From Prevotella sp. UBA4376 (GTDB lineage Bacteria; Bacteroidota; Bacteroidia; Bacteroidales; Bacteroidaceae): a stretch of DNA of 30,443 bases. The position numbers and the translations under genes were made by a program. Shown piece after piece: positions 7,032 to 16,183 of the stretch (its first letter is position 1; the number at the start of each line of letters is the position of its first letter). The notes under the pieces were generated by a model. It saw only the letters and a list, made by a program, of their open reading frames with translations. It ran no database searches and was not told the DNA's origin. Location: assembly GCA_002391185.1 (NCBI GenBank), contig DGRY01000087.1:1-30443 (forward strand), read 5' to 3'.

Positions 7032-8078
7032 CTAACCTTCCCGGAAGAAATCGAGTGTTTCTTTGATTTCGTCCTCGTTGGCAGTTTGATTGATTTTTAT
7101 ATCACCAATAGCACTAAGGAGTGTGAAGTTGATAATGCCATTCTGGTTCTTTTTGTCGTGGTGCATCAACTCTATCAGTTCTGGGTAATCATCGCAGGTT
7201 ATGCCAAGTGTGCCGTAGTTTTCACGAATGAAAGTAACAGTTTGACGCATCTTCTCGGTAGGGAAACCTGCCTTTATCGCACTAAGATACAGCTCGCAGA
7301 TGAGACCATAGGCAACGGCATAGCCATGAAGAATAGGAGTGCGTTTTAAAGCCCAACTCTCGAAAGCGTGTCCGAAGGTGTGCCCAAGGTTGAGTGCTTT
7401 GCGTAGCCCCTGCTCGAACGGGTCTTTTGTTACCACTTGCTCTTTCACTTTTACGCTGCTTGCTATCATCTGTTGGAGTTGTAGAAAATTAGGTTGCTGC
7501 AGATTGAAGTTGACGAGTTCTGCCCACATCTTATCGTTTGATATGAGTCCATGCTTGAGCATTTCTGCATATCCAGAACAGATGTTTTCGTGATCAAGGG
7601 TCTTTAAGAATGTTGCATCTAGTATAACAAATTTTGAGTCGTTGAAAACACCAATCTCGTTTTTCAAGCCTCCGAAGTTTATTCCTGTCTTCCCGCCAAC
7701 AGATGCATCGACCATGGCAAGGAGTGTGGTAGGAATATTAATAAAGTTGATGCCACGTTTAAAGGTAGATGCAGCAAATCCTCCAAGATCAGTAACCATA
7801 CCTCCACCTAAGTTGATGAGTAGTGATTTGCGTGAGGCACCACCTTGTTGTAGTTGCTGCCACACGTGTGATATCGACTCCAAATTCTTGTTGGTGTCGG
7901 TGGAAGGAATTGTGATGAGTTGTGCTTTCTTAAGCGAATAGGAACTGCCAATTACAGGCCAACAGGTTTTGATAGTAGTTTCATCTGTAAGTACAAAAAC
8001 CTTATCGTGGTTGCATTCAGAAATAGCTTCAGCAAGTTCCTTATTGAAGTTTTTCGAAATTATAATTCTCTGATCCAT
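7032..8078 (-). CDS. aroB: 3-dehydroquinate synthase
   Basis: Converts DAHP to 3-dehydroquinate with catalytic NAD and a divalent metal, second step of the shikimate pathway, in the cytoplasm. The 348-residue length is normal. The NAD-binding loop GGGMVTDLGG is at 91-100, followed by the family signature TTLLAMVDASVGGKTGIN (117-134). The expected metal ligands are Glu172 (GYAEMLKHG), His233 (LGHTFGHAFE) and His251 (HGYAVAYG). Monocistronic: the promoter is at 8156-8186 and the gene ends at the hairpin shared with serB. Confidence 0.96.
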   Translation of the reverse strand: MDQRIIISKNFNKELAEAISECNHDKVFVLTDETTIKTCWPVIGSSYSLKKAQLITIPSTDTNKNLESISHVWQQLQQGGASRKSLLINLGGGMVTDLGGFAASTFKRGINFINIPTTLLAMVDASVGGKTGINFGGLKNEIGVFNDSKFVILDATFLKTLDHENICSGYAEMLKHGLISNDKMWAELVNFNLQQPNFLQLQQMIASSVKVKEQVVTKDPFEQGLRKALNLGHTFGHAFESWALKRTPILHGYAVAYGLICELYLSAIKAGFPTEKMRQTVTFIRENYGTLGITCDDYPELIELMHHDKKNQNGIINFTLLSAIGDIKINQTANEDEIKETLDFFREG

Positions 8079-8155
8079 AACACATACTAATTCTAATAAA
8101 GATTAATAGACTGATAAAGGCTACATATAGCCATTAAAACAGCTTTGGTGTGTTG

Positions 8156-8186
8156 CAAAAGTAAAGTTTTTAGCTTAATAAACAAA
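8156..8186 (-). promoter_or_regulatory. Promoter of aroB
   Basis: Minus strand TTTG (8186-8183), 19-base spacer, TACTTTTG (8163-8156). Start near 8152, giving a leader of about 74 bases. Confidence 0.7.
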
Positions 8187-8264
8187 ATTTTTGAGTATTT
8201 TTTGCTTCAAGCATTAAACGTTTTAGGTATAGGTGCGTCTATTTACATGAAGTTTAAAAATTTA

Positions 8265-8272
8265 TACCTTTA
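8265..8272 (+). promoter_or_regulatory. Possible -7 element of the outer-membrane protein gene
   Basis: TACCTTTA differs from TAnnTTTG at the last base. No good TTTG lies 19-20 bases upstream (only ATTT/TTTA near 8241-8245). If used, the leader is under 12 bases. Weak. Confidence 0.3.
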
Positions 8273-8284
8273 AGGCTAAAAAGA

Positions 8285-11251
8285 ATGAAAAAGTATCTTC
8301 TACTTATGTTGATGTTACTAATTACAACATCAACATTTGCGCAAAACATCACGGGAACACTTACTGACCGTGATACCAAAGAACCTATTATGCAATGCAC
8401 AGTGCAATTGCTTAATGCTAAAGACAGCTCCTTTGTTGGAGGCACCCTTTCTGACGAGAAAGGACAGTTTACATTGAAAACTCCTACTGCGGGTAACTAT
8501 CTGTTAAAAATAACCAGTGTAGGTTACAAGGCTTATAATAAGAAGTTAGCTGTTGCAGAAACTAACGACATTGCTTTGGGAAGTATAGTCTTGGGCTCTG
8601 ATGCTGTTATGCTGAAGGGGGCAACAATTACAGGACAGGCAACCAAGGTGACACTAAAGGAGGACACCTTTATATACAATGCGGCTGCATACCGCACTCC
8701 TGAAGGCTCAACCATAGAGGAATTGGTGAAACGTATTCCTGGTGCTCAGTTGAGTGATGACGGGAAAATAACTATCAACGGAAAGGAAGTGAAGAAAATT
8801 CTTGTTGATGGTAAGGAATTCATGACAGGTGACACTAAAACAGCATTGAAGAATCTGCCTACATCTATTGTTGATCGTATTAAGAGTTATGACCAGAAGA
8901 GCGACCTTAGTCGTGTAACAGGTATAGATGATGGAGAAGAACAGACTGTGCTGGATTTCGGTATAAAACCTGGTATGAATAAGGGTATGTTTAGCAATGT
9001 TGATGTTGCTGCTGGAACCGAGAGCCGTTATTCTGCTCGTGGAATGGGTGCTTATTTCAATGATCACAACCGTTTAATGGTATTTGCAAATGCTAACAAT
9101 ACCAATGATATGGGATTCCCAGGCGGTGGCGGTAGAGGATTCTTTGGTGGAGGTCGTCAGGGTCTTAATGCCTCAAAGATGTTGGGATTAAACTATAACT
9201 ATGAGATTCTGGATAAAATTACTTTTGATGCATCATTGAGATGGAATCATAGGGATGGTGATACGTGGTCAAAGAGTTCAAGTGAGAACTTTGTTAGTAA
9301 GAATGGTGCGTTCAGCAATAGTTTGAACCAAAACTATAGCCGTAGTAACAGTTTGAATGGTAACATTCGTTTTGAGTGGCAACCTGATACCATGACAAAT
9401 ATCTTGTTTCGCCCATCTTTTACATGGTCAGATAATGATGGAATCACCTCAAGCCGTTCGGCTTCGTACATAGAGAACCCTTATCTTTATGTAGTTGATC
9501 CATTGGCAGCTGAGTCTATTACCAAGCTGAATGCAGATAGCCTAATGGTGAATACTCAGGATAATAGTGGTTTGAGTTATGGAAATAACAAAAATCTTAA
9601 TGGAACATTGCAGTTGAACCGTAAGTTGAGTAGCAATGGCAGAAATATCACCTTGCGTTTCCAAGGTAACTATGGCAAGAGTGATAGCAAGAGCCTTTCT
9701 ATGAATAATGTGCATCTTTATCAGATACTTAATGCAGCTGGTATGGATTCAACTTATCAGACTAACCGATGGAATCTTACTCCAACCACTAACTATGGTT
9801 ATAGTGCACAGCTCACGTATAGCGAACCATTGTGGCGTGCAACATTCCTGCAGTTCAGTTATCAGTTCCAGTATAAATATAGCAAGAGTGATCGTGCAAC
9901 ATACGATTTTAGTAATCTTGGCGAAGATTTCTTTGCTGGTATTCCTCTCACCTATGGTGGTTGGAACGAGTATCTGAACAGATTGCAGAATCCACTTGAA
10001 AGCTATAAGGATGATGACCTAAGTCGTTTCTCTGAATACAAGAATTACATTCATGAGATGCAGGTGATGTTGCGTATTGTTCGTCCTAAGTATAACTTCA
10101 ACGTGGGTGTAATGCTTCAGCCACAGAAGTCAAAGTATGTGCAGGATTATAAGGGACTTCACGTTGATACAACACGTACAGTTACTAACTTTACTCCAAC
10201 TCTCGACTTCCGCTATCGTTTCAATAAGGTTAGCAACCTTCGTATCAATTATCGGGGTACTACATCACAGCCAAGTATGACAGATTTGCTGGATATTACC
10301 GATGATAGCAATCCGCTGAATATTACTAAGGGTAACCCAGGTTTGAAACCATCGTTTACCAATAGTTTCCGTTTGTTCTATAATACTTATATTGAGAAGA
10401 AACAGCGTGCAATAATGACATTTGTGAACTATAGCAATACAAGTAATAGTATCTCGAATAAGGTAACATACGACGAGAAGACCGGTGGACGTATAAGTCG
10501 TCCGGAGAATATCAATGGTAACTGGAATGCAATGGGTGCTTTCATGTTTAATACAGCTATTGACTCTGCTGGCTATTTCAATGTGAACACATTCACAAAT
10601 GTGAATTACAATAATTATGTTAATTATGTTGTGGTTGGTAACCAATCAGAGAAGAACACCACACGTTCTACATCATTGGGAGAACGTTTGGAGGCAAGTT
10701 ATCGTCGCACATGGTTTGAACTTAGTATTGATGGTTCGCTTACATATACTCATAGTCGTAACCAGTTGCTGAGCCAGAGCAATCTTGACACATGGCAGTT
10801 TGCTTATGGCGCATCAGCAAACGTAACTCTGCCGTGGGGCATGACTATTGCAACTGATTTGCATGAGAATAGTCGTCGAGGTTATGCAGACAACTCAATG
10901 AATACTAATGAGCTTGTGTGGAATGCACAGATAGCACAATCTTTCCTTAAGGGAAGTCCGCTGACTGTCTCTTTGCAGTTCTATGATATATTGAAGAATC
11001 AGAGTAACTTTAGCCGTTCAATCTCGGCAATGTCACGTCAGGATACCGAGTATAATAGTGTTAATAGCTACGCAATGCTTCACGTAATTTATCGTGTGAA
11101 CCTTTTTGGTGACAAGAATTCACGTCGTCAGATGCGACAGGGACGCCCTGGAGAACCAGGATTTGGTGGTCGCCCTGGTGGTGGACGTGGAGGTTTTGGT
11201 GGACGTCCTGGTGGTGGACGTCCAGGTGGCTTCGGTGGTCCGATGTTCTAA
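8285..11251 (+). CDS. Outer-membrane beta-barrel protein, TonB-receptor-like, with Gly/Arg/Pro tail
   Basis: A 988-residue protein. Residues 1-19 are a signal peptide (MKKYLLLMLMLLITTSTFA). Residues 21-105 form a carboxypeptidase-D regulatory-like beta domain (ITGTLTDRDTKEPIM, then GGTLSDEKGQFTL and ITSVGYK). A shortened plug-like part follows (TIEELVKRIPGAQ, LVDGKEFMTGD, about 140-210), and from about 230 an Asn/Ser/Tyr-rich barrel of the outer-membrane beta-barrel family seen in Bacteroidetes. A glycine-rich loop GGGGRGFFGGGRQG lies near residue 280. After the last strand (HVIYRVNLFG) the chain ends in about 40 residues of Gly, Arg and Pro with RPGGG and GGF repeats. The substrate is unknown. 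Monocistronic, with a terminator just downstream. An alternative is an assembly or adhesin-type barrel rather than an uptake receptor. Confidence 0.88.
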   Translation: MKKYLLLMLMLLITTSTFAQNITGTLTDRDTKEPIMQCTVQLLNAKDSSFVGGTLSDEKGQFTLKTPTAGNYLLKITSVGYKAYNKKLAVAETNDIALGSIVLGSDAVMLKGATITGQATKVTLKEDTFIYNAAAYRTPEGSTIEELVKRIPGAQLSDDGKITINGKEVKKILVDGKEFMTGDTKTALKNLPTSIVDRIKSYDQKSDLSRVTGIDDGEEQTVLDFGIKPGMNKGMFSNVDVAAGTESRYSARGMGAYFNDHNRLMVFANANNTNDMGFPGGGGRGFFGGGRQGLNASKMLGLNYNYEILDKITFDASLRWNHRDGDTWSKSSSENFVSKNGAFSNSLNQNYSRSNSLNGNIRFEWQPDTMTNILFRPSFTWSDNDGITSSRSASYIENPYLYVVDPLAAESITKLNADSLMVNTQDNSGLSYGNNKNLNGTLQLNRKLSSNGRNITLRFQGNYGKSDSKSLSMNNVHLYQILNAAGMDSTYQTNRWNLTPTTNYGYSAQLTYSEPLWRATFLQFSYQFQYKYSKSDRATYDFSNLGEDFFAGIPLTYGGWNEYLNRLQNPLESYKDDDLSRFSEYKNYIHEMQVMLRIVRPKYNFNVGVMLQPQKSKYVQDYKGLHVDTTRTVTNFTPTLDFRYRFNKVSNLRINYRGTTSQPSMTDLLDITDDSNPLNITKGNPGLKPSFTNSFRLFYNTYIEKKQRAIMTFVNYSNTSNSISNKVTYDEKTGGRISRPENINGNWNAMGAFMFNTAIDSAGYFNVNTFTNVNYNNYVNYVVVGNQSEKNTTRSTSLGERLEASYRRTWFELSIDGSLTYTHSRNQLLSQSNLDTWQFAYGASANVTLPWGMTIATDLHENSRRGYADNSMNTNELVWNAQIAQSFLKGSPLTVSLQFYDILKNQSNFSRSISAMSRQDTEYNSVNSYAMLHVIYRVNLFGDKNSRRQMRQGRPGEPGFGGRPGGGRGGFGGRPGGGRPGGFGGPMF
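11166..11242 (+). repeat. Coding repeat for the Gly/Arg/Pro tail
   Basis: GGTGGTCGCCCTGGTGGTGG is echoed about 33 bases on as GGTGGACGTCCTGGTGGTGG, and a third, shorter form follows. In-frame duplication explains the repeated RPGGGR and GGFGG in the protein tail. Confidence 0.6.
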
Positions 11252-11272
11252 CGAGAAGAAATGTATAGGTAT

Positions 11273-11317
11273 AAAAACAGGGATGAGTTCATTCGAACTT
11301 CATCCCTGTTTTTCTTT
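11273..11317. terminator. Strong two-way terminator
   Basis: A 14 bp stem, AAAAACAGGGATGA (11273-11286) with its complement at 11300-11313, topped by GTTC-ATTC-GAAC with a one-base bulge. The A-run on one side and T-run on the other let it serve both the outer-membrane protein gene (plus) and the hslR operon (minus). Confidence 0.85.
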
Positions 11318-11322
11318 TATTG

Positions 11323-11364
11323 TTTGATTAAGTAAGACAATATTGTCAAATGCAGTTAATCAAA
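11323..11364. repeat. Nested inverted repeat after hslR
   Basis: TTTGATTAA (11323-11331) is complementary to TTAATCAAA (11356-11364); inside lies the palindrome GACAATATTGTC (11336-11347). It could form a second hairpin at the end of the leftward rplY-pth-hslR transcript. AT-rich, so function is uncertain. Confidence 0.4.
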
Positions 11365-11386
11365 ATGTGTTGTATTATAAGCTAAA

Positions 11387-11827
11387 TCATTCTTCAAAGT
11401 CGTCGATATCGTCAAAACCAAACATGGCAGGATCAACAAATGCGTCGAGTGCGCGACGTTCTTTCTTCGTAGGACGACCTGTTCCTCGTGCACGATCAAC
11501 AAATCCACTTATTCGACTCATTTCGAGCAACTCATATTGTTTTGGATCTGTAACGTTTTCATATACCTGAGGTATGAGTTTTGCTCCTACACGTTGTTCC
11601 AAACATGCAAGCACCTTGAAAGTGTAGGTGATAGGTGGCTTTTTAACGTTGATGACCTCTCCACATTTGATGGTGTGTGAAGGCTTAACATTAGAGTTTC
11701 CAATGGTTACGCGCCCGTTCTTGCATGCATCAGCAGCAATAGAACGTGTTTTGAAGATACGAGCAGCCCATAGCCATTTGTCTATGCGTGCCGTAGGACC
11801 TGTTCTTGGAAGTTGATCTTGTTTCAT
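11387..11827 (-). CDS. hslR: S4-domain RNA-binding protein, Hsp15 family
   Basis: Hsp15-type proteins bind free 50S subunits still carrying a nascent chain and help recycle them. The 146-residue protein carries an N-terminal S4 domain (about residues 14-65: RIDKWLWAARIFKTRSIA, then NGRVTIGN and KCGEVINVKK), the usual RNA-binding fold. The C-terminal part is basic and hydrophilic (RARGTGRPTKKERRALD) and ends in an acidic tail. It is last in rplY-pth-hslR, 11 bases after pth, consistent with a job at the ribosome. The exact role in this group is by family only. Confidence 0.88.
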   Translation of the reverse strand: MKQDQLPRTGPTARIDKWLWAARIFKTRSIAADACKNGRVTIGNSNVKPSHTIKCGEVINVKKPPITYTFKVLACLEQRVGAKLIPQVYENVTDPKQYELLEMSRISGFVDRARGTGRPTKKERRALDAFVDPAMFGFDDIDDFEE

Positions 11828-11838
11828 AGAGCGAGAAA

Positions 11839-12411
11839 TTATTTCTTACCCAGTTTGTTATATTGGTTCATGGTGTTGTCGATACCTTGAAGCACAAAAC
11901 TCTTTATGATGTCGCAAGCAAGGTCTATGCTTGGTTGTAGTTGCTTCATGTCTTCTGAAGTATATTTGCCCAACACCCAATCTACCTGTCCGCCTTTAGG
12001 ATAGTCATTACCTATTCCCATACGTAAGCGGGCATAGTTCTGTCCGATTAGTTGCATTATGTGTCCAAGTCCATTGTGCCCTCCGTTACTGCCGTTAGCT
12101 TTCAAACGGAATGCGCCTAAAGGAAGAGCGATGTCGTCGCTAATGACAAGCAGGCGACTTTGGTCGATGTTTTCCTTGTTTAGCCAATATCTCACAGCAT
12201 TACCGCTGAGATTCATGAAAGTGGTTGGTTTTAACAAGATAACTTTGCGACCTTTTATACTTGTTTCTGCAACAAATCCATATCGTTTGTCCTCAAAATG
12301 AATATTGGACGCATTAGCAAATGCGTCCAATACCATAAAGCCTGTATTGTGACGGGTGTCCTGATATTCATCACCAGGATTGCCCAGTCCACAGATCAAG
12401 AATTTGTCCAT
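11839..12411 (-). CDS. pth: Peptidyl-tRNA hydrolase
   Basis: Cleaves the ester bond of peptidyl-tRNAs that drop off the ribosome, recycling the tRNA. The 190-residue length is normal. The family motifs are present: ICGLGNPG with Asn11, DTRHNTGF with catalytic His21, FMNLSG with Asn67, DDIALPLG with Asp92/93, and GSNGGHNG with Asn113. These correspond to E. coli Asn10, His20, Asn68, Asp93 and Asn114. The start codon overlaps the rplY stop by one base (TAATG), so translation is probably coupled. The pairing rplY-pth is widespread in bacteria. Confidence 0.96.
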   Translation of the reverse strand: MDKFLICGLGNPGDEYQDTRHNTGFMVLDAFANASNIHFEDKRYGFVAETSIKGRKVILLKPTTFMNLSGNAVRYWLNKENIDQSRLLVISDDIALPLGAFRLKANGSNGGHNGLGHIMQLIGQNYARLRMGIGNDYPKGGQVDWVLGKYTSEDMKQLQPSIDLACDIIKSFVLQGIDNTMNQYNKLGKK

Positions 12412-13016
12412 TATTCAGCGTCTTCAGTAGCAGCTGCAGCAGCCTGTGCAGATGCACGTGTAGCCTTGATTGAACAAACAACAACTTCCTTACGAGTAGC
12501 CATCTCAAGACCCTCGAAGTTGAGGTCGCCAACCTTGATAGCCTTACCAAGCTTCAAATCTGTAACGTCGATTTCGAGCTGCTCAGGAATCTGAGTGTAA
12601 GGAGCTACAACATTGATTTTACGGATAGAGAGGTTCATACGACCACCATCACGAACACCCTGTGCAAGACCAACGAGCTTAACAGGAACACCCATAACGA
12701 TTGGTTTCTGCTCGTTTACCTCGAGGAAATCAACGTGAAGTGGAGCGTCTGTTGTTGGGTGGAACTGAATTTCTCTAAGAACAGCCTTCTTGTTCTCACC
12801 GTCAATGTTCAAGTTAACAACATAGATGTTTGGAGTGTAGATAAGCTTGCGGAGCTCGCTGAAAGAAGCAGCGAAAGCCATAGCTACTGGTGCACCGTTC
12901 TCATCTTTTGCCTCACCGTAGATGTTGCAAGGAATCATACCCTCCTTACGGAGTGACTTAGAAGCTTTCTTACCAAGGTCTGTACGCTTCTGACCTGAAA
13001 TTGAAATCTCTTTCAT
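12411..13016 (-). CDS. rplY: Ribosomal protein bL25 (general stress protein Ctc type)
   Basis: Binds 5S rRNA in the large subunit. At 201 residues it is the long CTC/TL5 form: an N-terminal L25 domain (residues 1-95, with [20 protein letters not shown] and the [13 protein letters not shown] signature) and a C-terminal beta domain (about 95-185). The end is an Ala-rich, slightly acidic tail ([14 protein letters not shown]). It heads the operon with pth and hslR. Its promoter at 13086-13117 shares the initial transcribed sequence of the tRNA promoters, which suggests joint growth-rate control (inference). Confidence 0.95.
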   Translation of the reverse strand: MKEISISGQKRTDLGKKASKSLRKEGMIPCNIYGEAKDENGAPVAMAFAASFSELRKLIYTPNIYVVNLNIDGENKKAVLREIQFHPTTDAPLHVDFLEVNEQKPIVMGVPVKLVGLAQGVRDGGRMNLSIRKINVVAPYTQIPEQLEIDVTDLKLGKAIKVGDLNFEGLEMATRKEVVVCSIKATRASAQAAAAATEDAE

Positions 13017-13085
13017 AATTGTGTTACTCTAAATTAAATAGTTTTGTTTAATTCGCCATCACACTGAGATGCCGAAAAGCGGGTG

Positions 13086-13117
13086 CAAAGGTACATATTT
13101 TTATCAGTATATGCAAA
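13086..13117 (-). promoter_or_regulatory. Promoter of rplY-pth-hslR
   Basis: Minus strand TTTG (13117-13114), 20-base spacer, TACCTTTG (13093-13086), then CACCCGCTTTTCGG. The same downstream sequence, almost unchanged, follows the -7 box of the tRNA promoters. Leader about 65 bases. Confidence 0.8.
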
Positions 13118-13185
13118 TTTATCCATAAAAAAACAGATTGCGTACATATAATAAGAATTAAAATTTTGAAAAAGCATGGTCTTTT

Positions 13186-13217
13186 CTTGCATGTATAAGC
13201 GGAATTTCTTACTTTTG
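13186..13217 (+). promoter_or_regulatory. Promoter of the nusB operon
   Basis: CTTG (13186-13189), 20-base spacer, TACTTTTG (13210-13217). Start near 13221, leader about 45 bases. Confidence 0.6.
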
Positions 13218-13265
13218 CAATTGTTATAACAAAATAGATTTATAAGAACCAAAAATTATTAGAGA

Positions 13266-14243
13266 ATGATTAATAGGGAACTTATTAGGATTAAGGTAGT
13301 TCAGTTAACCTACGCATACTATCAAAACGGTAACAAGAATATTGATACAGCTGAGAAAGAACTGTTGTTCAGTCTTTCTAAGTCTTATGATCTCTACAAC
13401 TATTTGTTGCAGCTTATTGTCGCTATCACCAAGGAGGAACGTCGTCGTGTAGAAATTGCTACTCAGCGTGCAGAGCGTGAAGGTACTGAAGTTCCTTCAC
13501 AGAAGTTTGCTTACAACAAGTTTGCTGTGCAGCTTGAAGAGAACAAGATGCTTAATGAATTTGTTGAGAATCAGAAACTCACTTGGGATAACGATATCGA
13601 GGTTGTTCGTAAACTGTGTAACCAAATAGAGCAGAGTGAGGCTTATTTGGAGTATATGGCGAGTGAAGAAAACGACTACGAGACAGAGCGTGAGTTGTGG
13701 CGCAAGTTATACAAGCAGCTTATCCAGGAAAATGAAGAACTTGATGCTGTTCTTGAGGAAAAGAGTCTTTATTGGAATGATGACAAGGAGATTGTTGATA
13801 CTTTTGTGCTCAAGACAATTAAGAGATTTGATCCAGCAAATATGGCTAATCAGGAACTTCTTCCAGAATACAAGGATGAGGAGGATCGTGAATTTGCCCG
13901 TAAACTTTTCCGTGCAACAATTCTCAATGCCGAGCAGTATCAGCGCTATATGAGTGATGCAAGTCGCAATTGGGATTTCTCTCGTTTGGCTTATATGGAT
14001 GTTGTAATTATGCAGATTGCTATTGCTGAGATGGTTTCAATTCCAAATATTCCATTGAGTGTAACTATAAACGAATATGTTGAGTTGGCTAAACTTTACA
14101 GTACTTCACGTAGTAGTGGCTATGTAAATGGTATGCTCGATACTATTGGTCGTTATTTGGTAGAAACAGGTAAGGTATTGAAGTCAACTGCAGATCTTCA
14201 TCCTCGACACAATCGTCATGATGGTGGTTTTCGTCGTCAGTAA
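13266..14243 (+). CDS. nusB: Transcription antitermination factor NusB, long form
   Basis: With NusE (S10) it binds boxA RNA and supports antitermination in rRNA operons. The recognisable helical NusB domain is C-terminal (about residues 195-310), with DWDFSRLAYMDVVIMQIAIAEM, then IPLSVTINEYVELAKLYST and GYVNGMLDTIGRYL, all typical. The 325 residues are about twice the E. coli length: residues 1-190 are an added, charged helical region starting MINRELIRIKVVQLTYAYYQ, which itself resembles the first NusB helix. This extended form is usual in Bacteroidetes. First gene of nusB-yajC-ybbR-like-coaE-DUF5606. The C-terminal tail is His/Arg-rich. Confidence 0.92.
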   Translation: MINRELIRIKVVQLTYAYYQNGNKNIDTAEKELLFSLSKSYDLYNYLLQLIVAITKEERRRVEIATQRAEREGTEVPSQKFAYNKFAVQLEENKMLNEFVENQKLTWDNDIEVVRKLCNQIEQSEAYLEYMASEENDYETERELWRKLYKQLIQENEELDAVLEEKSLYWNDDKEIVDTFVLKTIKRFDPANMANQELLPEYKDEEDREFARKLFRATILNAEQYQRYMSDASRNWDFSRLAYMDVVIMQIAIAEMVSIPNIPLSVTINEYVELAKLYSTSRSSGYVNGMLDTIGRYLVETGKVLKSTADLHPRHNRHDGGFRRQ

Positions 14244-14272
14244 TTTAAATTTGAATTAACAAACTTAATGAT

Positions 14273-14593
14273 ATGAATACAATGATTTTGGCTGCACAGG
14301 CAGCACAGGGAGGCGGTTATGGCTTCATTATTATGATGGTTGCAATCTTTGCCATCATGTGGTTGTTTATGATTCGTCCTCAACAGAAAAAGCAGAAGGA
14401 AATTCGTAAATTCCAGAATTCTCTTCAGGAAGGTTCTCATGTTGTTACCGGTGGCGGTATCTATGGTACTGTTAAACGTGTAGATATGAGCAAGAACTCT
14501 GTTGACGTGGAGATTGCACGTGGTGTAGTTATCACCGTTGATAAGGGTTACGTGTTTGCTGATGCAACTCAGCAGATTCCTGAGCAGAAGTAA
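14273..14593 (+). CDS. yajC: Preprotein translocase subunit YajC
   Basis: A small inner-membrane partner of SecDF and SecYEG. The 106-residue protein has one membrane span (about residues 17-37, GFIIMMVAIFAIMWLFMI) followed directly by the family signature RPQQKKQKE and a cytoplasmic domain (SLQEGSHVVTGGGIYGTV). Gap to nusB is 29 bases. The DNA encoding the N-terminus starts with two close ATGs; the ATG at 14273 was kept because the next would remove three residues only. Confidence 0.95.
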   Translation: MNTMILAAQAAQGGGYGFIIMMVAIFAIMWLFMIRPQQKKQKEIRKFQNSLQEGSHVVTGGGIYGTVKRVDMSKNSVDVEIARGVVITVDKGYVFADATQQIPEQK

Positions 14594-14611
14594 TAAAAGG
14601 TATGATAATTG

Positions 14612-15595
14612 ATGCGTAGTGGCTTCAAACATATCGTGACATTTGTCAGAAACTTCCTTTTCAGTTGGCTGAATAAGGAGTTTCTGATTTTTTTGTTCTT
14701 CCTTGCGTTGAGTGGGGCATTCTGGCTATTTAATGCTCTTAACGATACGTATGAGTATGAGATAAAAATTCCTGTACAGGTGACTGGAGTGCCACGTAAT
14801 GTGGTGATTACTACAGGTGAAAGTGACACTTTGCGAGTAATGGTACGTGATAAGGGCTTTGCTATTGCTTCTTATCTGTATGGTAATCATCTTAATCCTG
14901 TAGGCTTGGGCTTTTCAACCTATGGCAATGCTAATTTGGGTAGAGGTGTTGTTGTATCATCGGAATTAATTAGGTTAATCTATCCACATCTTTTCTCTTC
15001 AAGCAAAATACTTTCTGTGAAACCTGATCGTTATACTTTCTATTTTAATTATGGAGAGTCGAAACGAGTTCCTGTTCGTTTTGGTGGAAAGGCAACAACG
15101 GGAAGAAGTTACTATCTTGTGGATACACGCTGTATGCCTAAGATGGTTACAATTTATGCAAATCGCCATTTGCTTGATAGTATAAAGTATGTGTCAACAT
15201 CGGGTATTGTTGTAAGCGATATTTCTGATACGGTATTGCATCGTGTTTCTTTGAAACATATACCTGGTGTCAAAATGGTTCCTTCGTCGGTTGTTGTTGG
15301 TTTTTATCCTGATATTCTGACAGAAGAGTGTATTGATGTGCCTGTAACAGCTATTAATATGCCAGAAGGTAAAGTTCTGCGCACATTCCCGGCTCGTGTA
15401 CAAGTGAAGTTTGTGGTAGGTGCAAGTATGTTTAGAAGTCTTAGTGCCGATCAATTCCGTGTGGTTGTCGATTACAATGAACTGCAGGCTCATCCTTCCG
15501 ATAAGTGTACTCTTCGTTTACAACGTTATCCGCAGTCGGTACGGCGTATTCGGTTGAGTATGCCTCGTATAGATTACCTCATTGAACAACAATAA
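14612..15595 (+). CDS. YbbR-like (CdaR-like) membrane-anchored protein
   Basis: A 327-residue protein. The ATG at 14612 is preferred to the TTG just before it. One membrane span lies near residues 22-45 (FLIFLFFLALSGAFWLFNAL), so the rest is probably periplasmic. The remainder is beta-rich with repeated stretches such as YEIKIPVQVTGVP and ECIDVPVTAINMPEGKVL, which fit YbbR repeats. In Firmicutes the YbbR protein CdaR controls a diadenylate cyclase, but no cyclase is next to this gene, so that role should not be carried over. In Bacteroidetes this gene typically lies between yajC and coaE, as here (18 and 12 bases). Confidence 0.8.
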   Translation: MRSGFKHIVTFVRNFLFSWLNKEFLIFLFFLALSGAFWLFNALNDTYEYEIKIPVQVTGVPRNVVITTGESDTLRVMVRDKGFAIASYLYGNHLNPVGLGFSTYGNANLGRGVVVSSELIRLIYPHLFSSSKILSVKPDRYTFYFNYGESKRVPVRFGGKATTGRSYYLVDTRCMPKMVTIYANRHLLDSIKYVSTSGIVVSDISDTVLHRVSLKHIPGVKMVPSSVVVGFYPDILTEECIDVPVTAINMPEGKVLRTFPARVQVKFVVGASMFRSLSADQFRVVVDYNELQAHPSDKCTLRLQRYPQSVRRIRLSMPRIDYLIEQQ

Positions 15596-15607
15596 TGTTT
15601 TTGTGAT

Positions 15608-16183
15608 ATGAAGATAGCTATTACGGGAGGAATAGGCTCTGGAAAATCCTATGTGTGCAAGTTGCTTGGTGAGTTTGGTATTGACGTGTATGACTGTGAT
15701 GCTTCGGCTAAGCGTTTGATGCGTTATGACGAACAGTTAAAAAGTGATTTGCGTGCTCTTGTGGGTGATAGTGTATATGATGAACAAGGAGTGTTGAATA
15801 AGCCAGTTTTAGCGCAGTTTCTGTTGGCTTCGATTAAAAATAGACAATCGGTTAATGATGTTGTCCATCCAGCTGTGGCGCGCGATTTTGAACAAAGTGG
15901 CTATTCGTGGCTTGAGAGCGCAATCCTTTTTGATTCTCATTTTGTAGATCGTACACATTTTGATTATATAGTATGTGTGTCAGCCCCAGAAAAGCTACGT
16001 CTTGAACGTATTATGAGACGAGATGGAATTAATGTTGATAAGGCGCAGCAGTGGATAGATAATCAAATGTCTCAGGATAGGGTTGAAGAATTGAGCGACT
16101 ATGTTATCATCAATGATGGAAAGAAAAATTTAAAAGAACAAATAATAATATTATTAAAGAATATCAAATGGAAACAATTTTAG
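15608..16183 (+). CDS. coaE: Dephospho-CoA kinase
   Basis: Phosphorylates the ribose 3' position of dephospho-CoA, the last step of coenzyme A synthesis. The 191-residue length is normal. The P-loop GGIGSGKS is at residues 7-14, followed by the DCD motif (VYDCDASAKRLM) and NDVVHPAVARDF, the typical substrate-binding segment. The LID-like region is RLERIMRRDGI. The 3' end overlaps the next gene by 16 bases in another frame. Confidence 0.95.
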   Translation: MKIAITGGIGSGKSYVCKLLGEFGIDVYDCDASAKRLMRYDEQLKSDLRALVGDSVYDEQGVLNKPVLAQFLLASIKNRQSVNDVVHPAVARDFEQSGYSWLESAILFDSHFVDRTHFDYIVCVSAPEKLRLERIMRRDGINVDKAQQWIDNQMSQDRVEELSDYVIINDGKKNLKEQIIILLKNIKWKQF

